Shown here in pieces: positions 5,629 through 6,287 of a stretch of 6,287 nt of DNA. The translations under genes and the position numbers were made by a program. The stretch lies in the NCBI GenBank assembly GCA_030604345.1, contig JAUVWB010000097.1, forward strand, positions 1-6,287. Reading direction: 5' to 3'. This DNA is from Desulfofustis sp. (lineage in GTDB: Bacteria > Desulfobacterota > Desulfobulbia > Desulfobulbales > Desulfocapsaceae). A model generated the notes under the pieces. The model was not told the DNA's origin. It did not search any database and saw only the letters and a program-made list of their open reading frames with translations. The stretch's first letter is position 1, and every line of letters begins with the position of its first letter.

Positions 5629-6287
5629 ATGGCACATCAGATGTATCTCGCCTACGACGGATCGATCAATGCCGACTGGGTAGCTCGGTATGCCGTCAGT
5701 ATGTGCGCTGCAACCGAGCACCGGCAGCTGACACTGCTGCATATCCTCGACGGCACCATCGCCAGCAACCGGGTCGCAAGCAAGATCGAAGGGCTCATGA
5801 CGGAATGCACCCGACACCGGGTAGAGCTCAGGACTGTTTTCCTGCGTTTCAACACCAGTGTTCTGGCAACATTGCTCGATGCCGTACCGGCAGGCCACGA
5901 TTCCTTCTGCATCTGCGGGGCAAGAGCGACCTCGAGGGGTAAGGGGTTCCTGGCCGGAACCATCTCGCAGCAGCTCTTGCGCGCCCGGAAGTTCAACACG
6001 CTGGCACTCCGGGTCGTCAACCCCGGCCTCCTCGGCTGCCCGTCCCATGTGCTCTTCCCCCTCTCCGGCCATCCGCGGAAATTCAAGGCGGCACTGCCGT
6101 TTTTGTTGTTGCTGCTGCCCTGCATCCGAAAACTGCTGCTGCTGCGGGTAATGACCGTGCATCCGCTCGTGTACCGTTATCTCCCCGTTGCCCGGGCTCG
6201 AAAAAAAATGCGGCAGGGGACGGCATATCTGGCCGAGGTGATGGCCGAGATCGAGGCAATACAGAAGAAACCACGGTTTCTCGTGGA
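5629..6287 (+). CDS. Universal stress protein-like, two Usp-type units, 3' end outside window
   Basis: The frame is open from the ATG at 5629 to the window end: 219 codons, incomplete. The first unit (residues 1-131) begins with a beta strand and acidic turn, MYLAYDGS (5-12), then a helix (15-28) and strand LTLLHIL (34-40). It ends with SFCICGARATSRGKGFLAGT (92-111), SQQLL and strand TLALRVV (124-130). This resembles the Usp G-rich nucleotide loop that normally reads G-x2-G-x9-G-S/T. A second unit starts near HVLFPLSGHPRKF (140-152), has a Leu-rich helix (156-172) and then a charged helix (189-214). Usp proteins bind ATP or other ligands and help cells survive starvation and other stress; no enzymatic role is implied. 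It is divergent from the hpf-like gene, which fits shared stress control. The alternative start at 5599 would add 10 residues. The second unit is less typical than the first. Confidence 0.8.
   Translation, partial: MAHQMYLAYDGSINADWVARYAVSMCAATEHRQLTLLHILDGTIASNRVASKIEGLMTECTRHRVELRTVFLRFNTSVLATLLDAVPAGHDSFCICGARATSRGKGFLAGTISQQLLRARKFNTLALRVVNPGLLGCPSHVLFPLSGHPRKFKAALPFLLLLLPCIRKLLLLRVMTVHPLVYRYLPVARARKKMRQGTAYLAEVMAEIEAIQKKPRFLV

Noticed and set aside
5146..6162. Extended version of the hpf-like frame (338 codons)
   Set aside because: The extra 218 residues run antisense to the usp-like gene, and family similarity begins only at the ATG at 5508, which has its own strong Shine-Dalgarno.

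Overview
The window reads like ordinary chromosome of a mid-to-high-GC Gram-negative bacterium. The gene set (a ModE-like regulator, a Zn/Cd-type P-type ATPase, a SulP transporter of the subtype with a Cys-rich tail, a short hibernation factor, a tandem universal stress protein) would suit a Desulfobacterota/Geobacter-like or other proteobacterial host. That placement is an impression from protein style, not a measurement. There is no rRNA, tRNA, CRISPR array or intact mobile element.

Layout from left to right. (1) Bases 1-396, plus strand: the C-terminal two Mop/TOBE domains of a ModE-like molybdate-responsive regulator, cut by the window edge. (2) Bases 397-649: a non-coding gap between convergent genes. 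(3) Bases 650-2911, minus strand: a complete P1B-type Zn2+/Cd2+/Pb2+ efflux ATPase. (4) Bases 2912-3212: its AT-rich control region, with a good sigma70-type promoter whose -10 lies inside a perfect 13-8-13 inverted repeat shaped like an ArsR/SmtB-family metal-sensor operator, plus a possible decayed gene fragment. (5) Bases 3213-5021, minus strand: a SulP anion transporter with a C-terminal STAS domain. (6) Bases 5146-5508, minus strand: a short HPF/RaiA-family ribosome hibernation factor. (7) Bases 5629-6287, plus strand: a divergently transcribed universal-stress-like protein with two Usp-type units, cut by the right edge.

Two functional themes emerge. The hpf-like gene, the SulP gene and the divergent usp-like gene look like a growth-arrest/stress neighbourhood: ribosome silencing, anion (sulfate or bicarbonate) transport and a nucleotide-binding stress protein sharing a 120-bp divergent control region. 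The ATPase seems to be a separate metal-detoxification unit with its own metal-responsive promoter, although the predicted ArsR-type repressor is not encoded in the window. No wholly new system is evident. The points most worth a second look are the orphan ArsR-like operator, the structured start region of the ATPase, the gene remnant at about 3027-3208, and the Cys-rich tail of the SulP protein.
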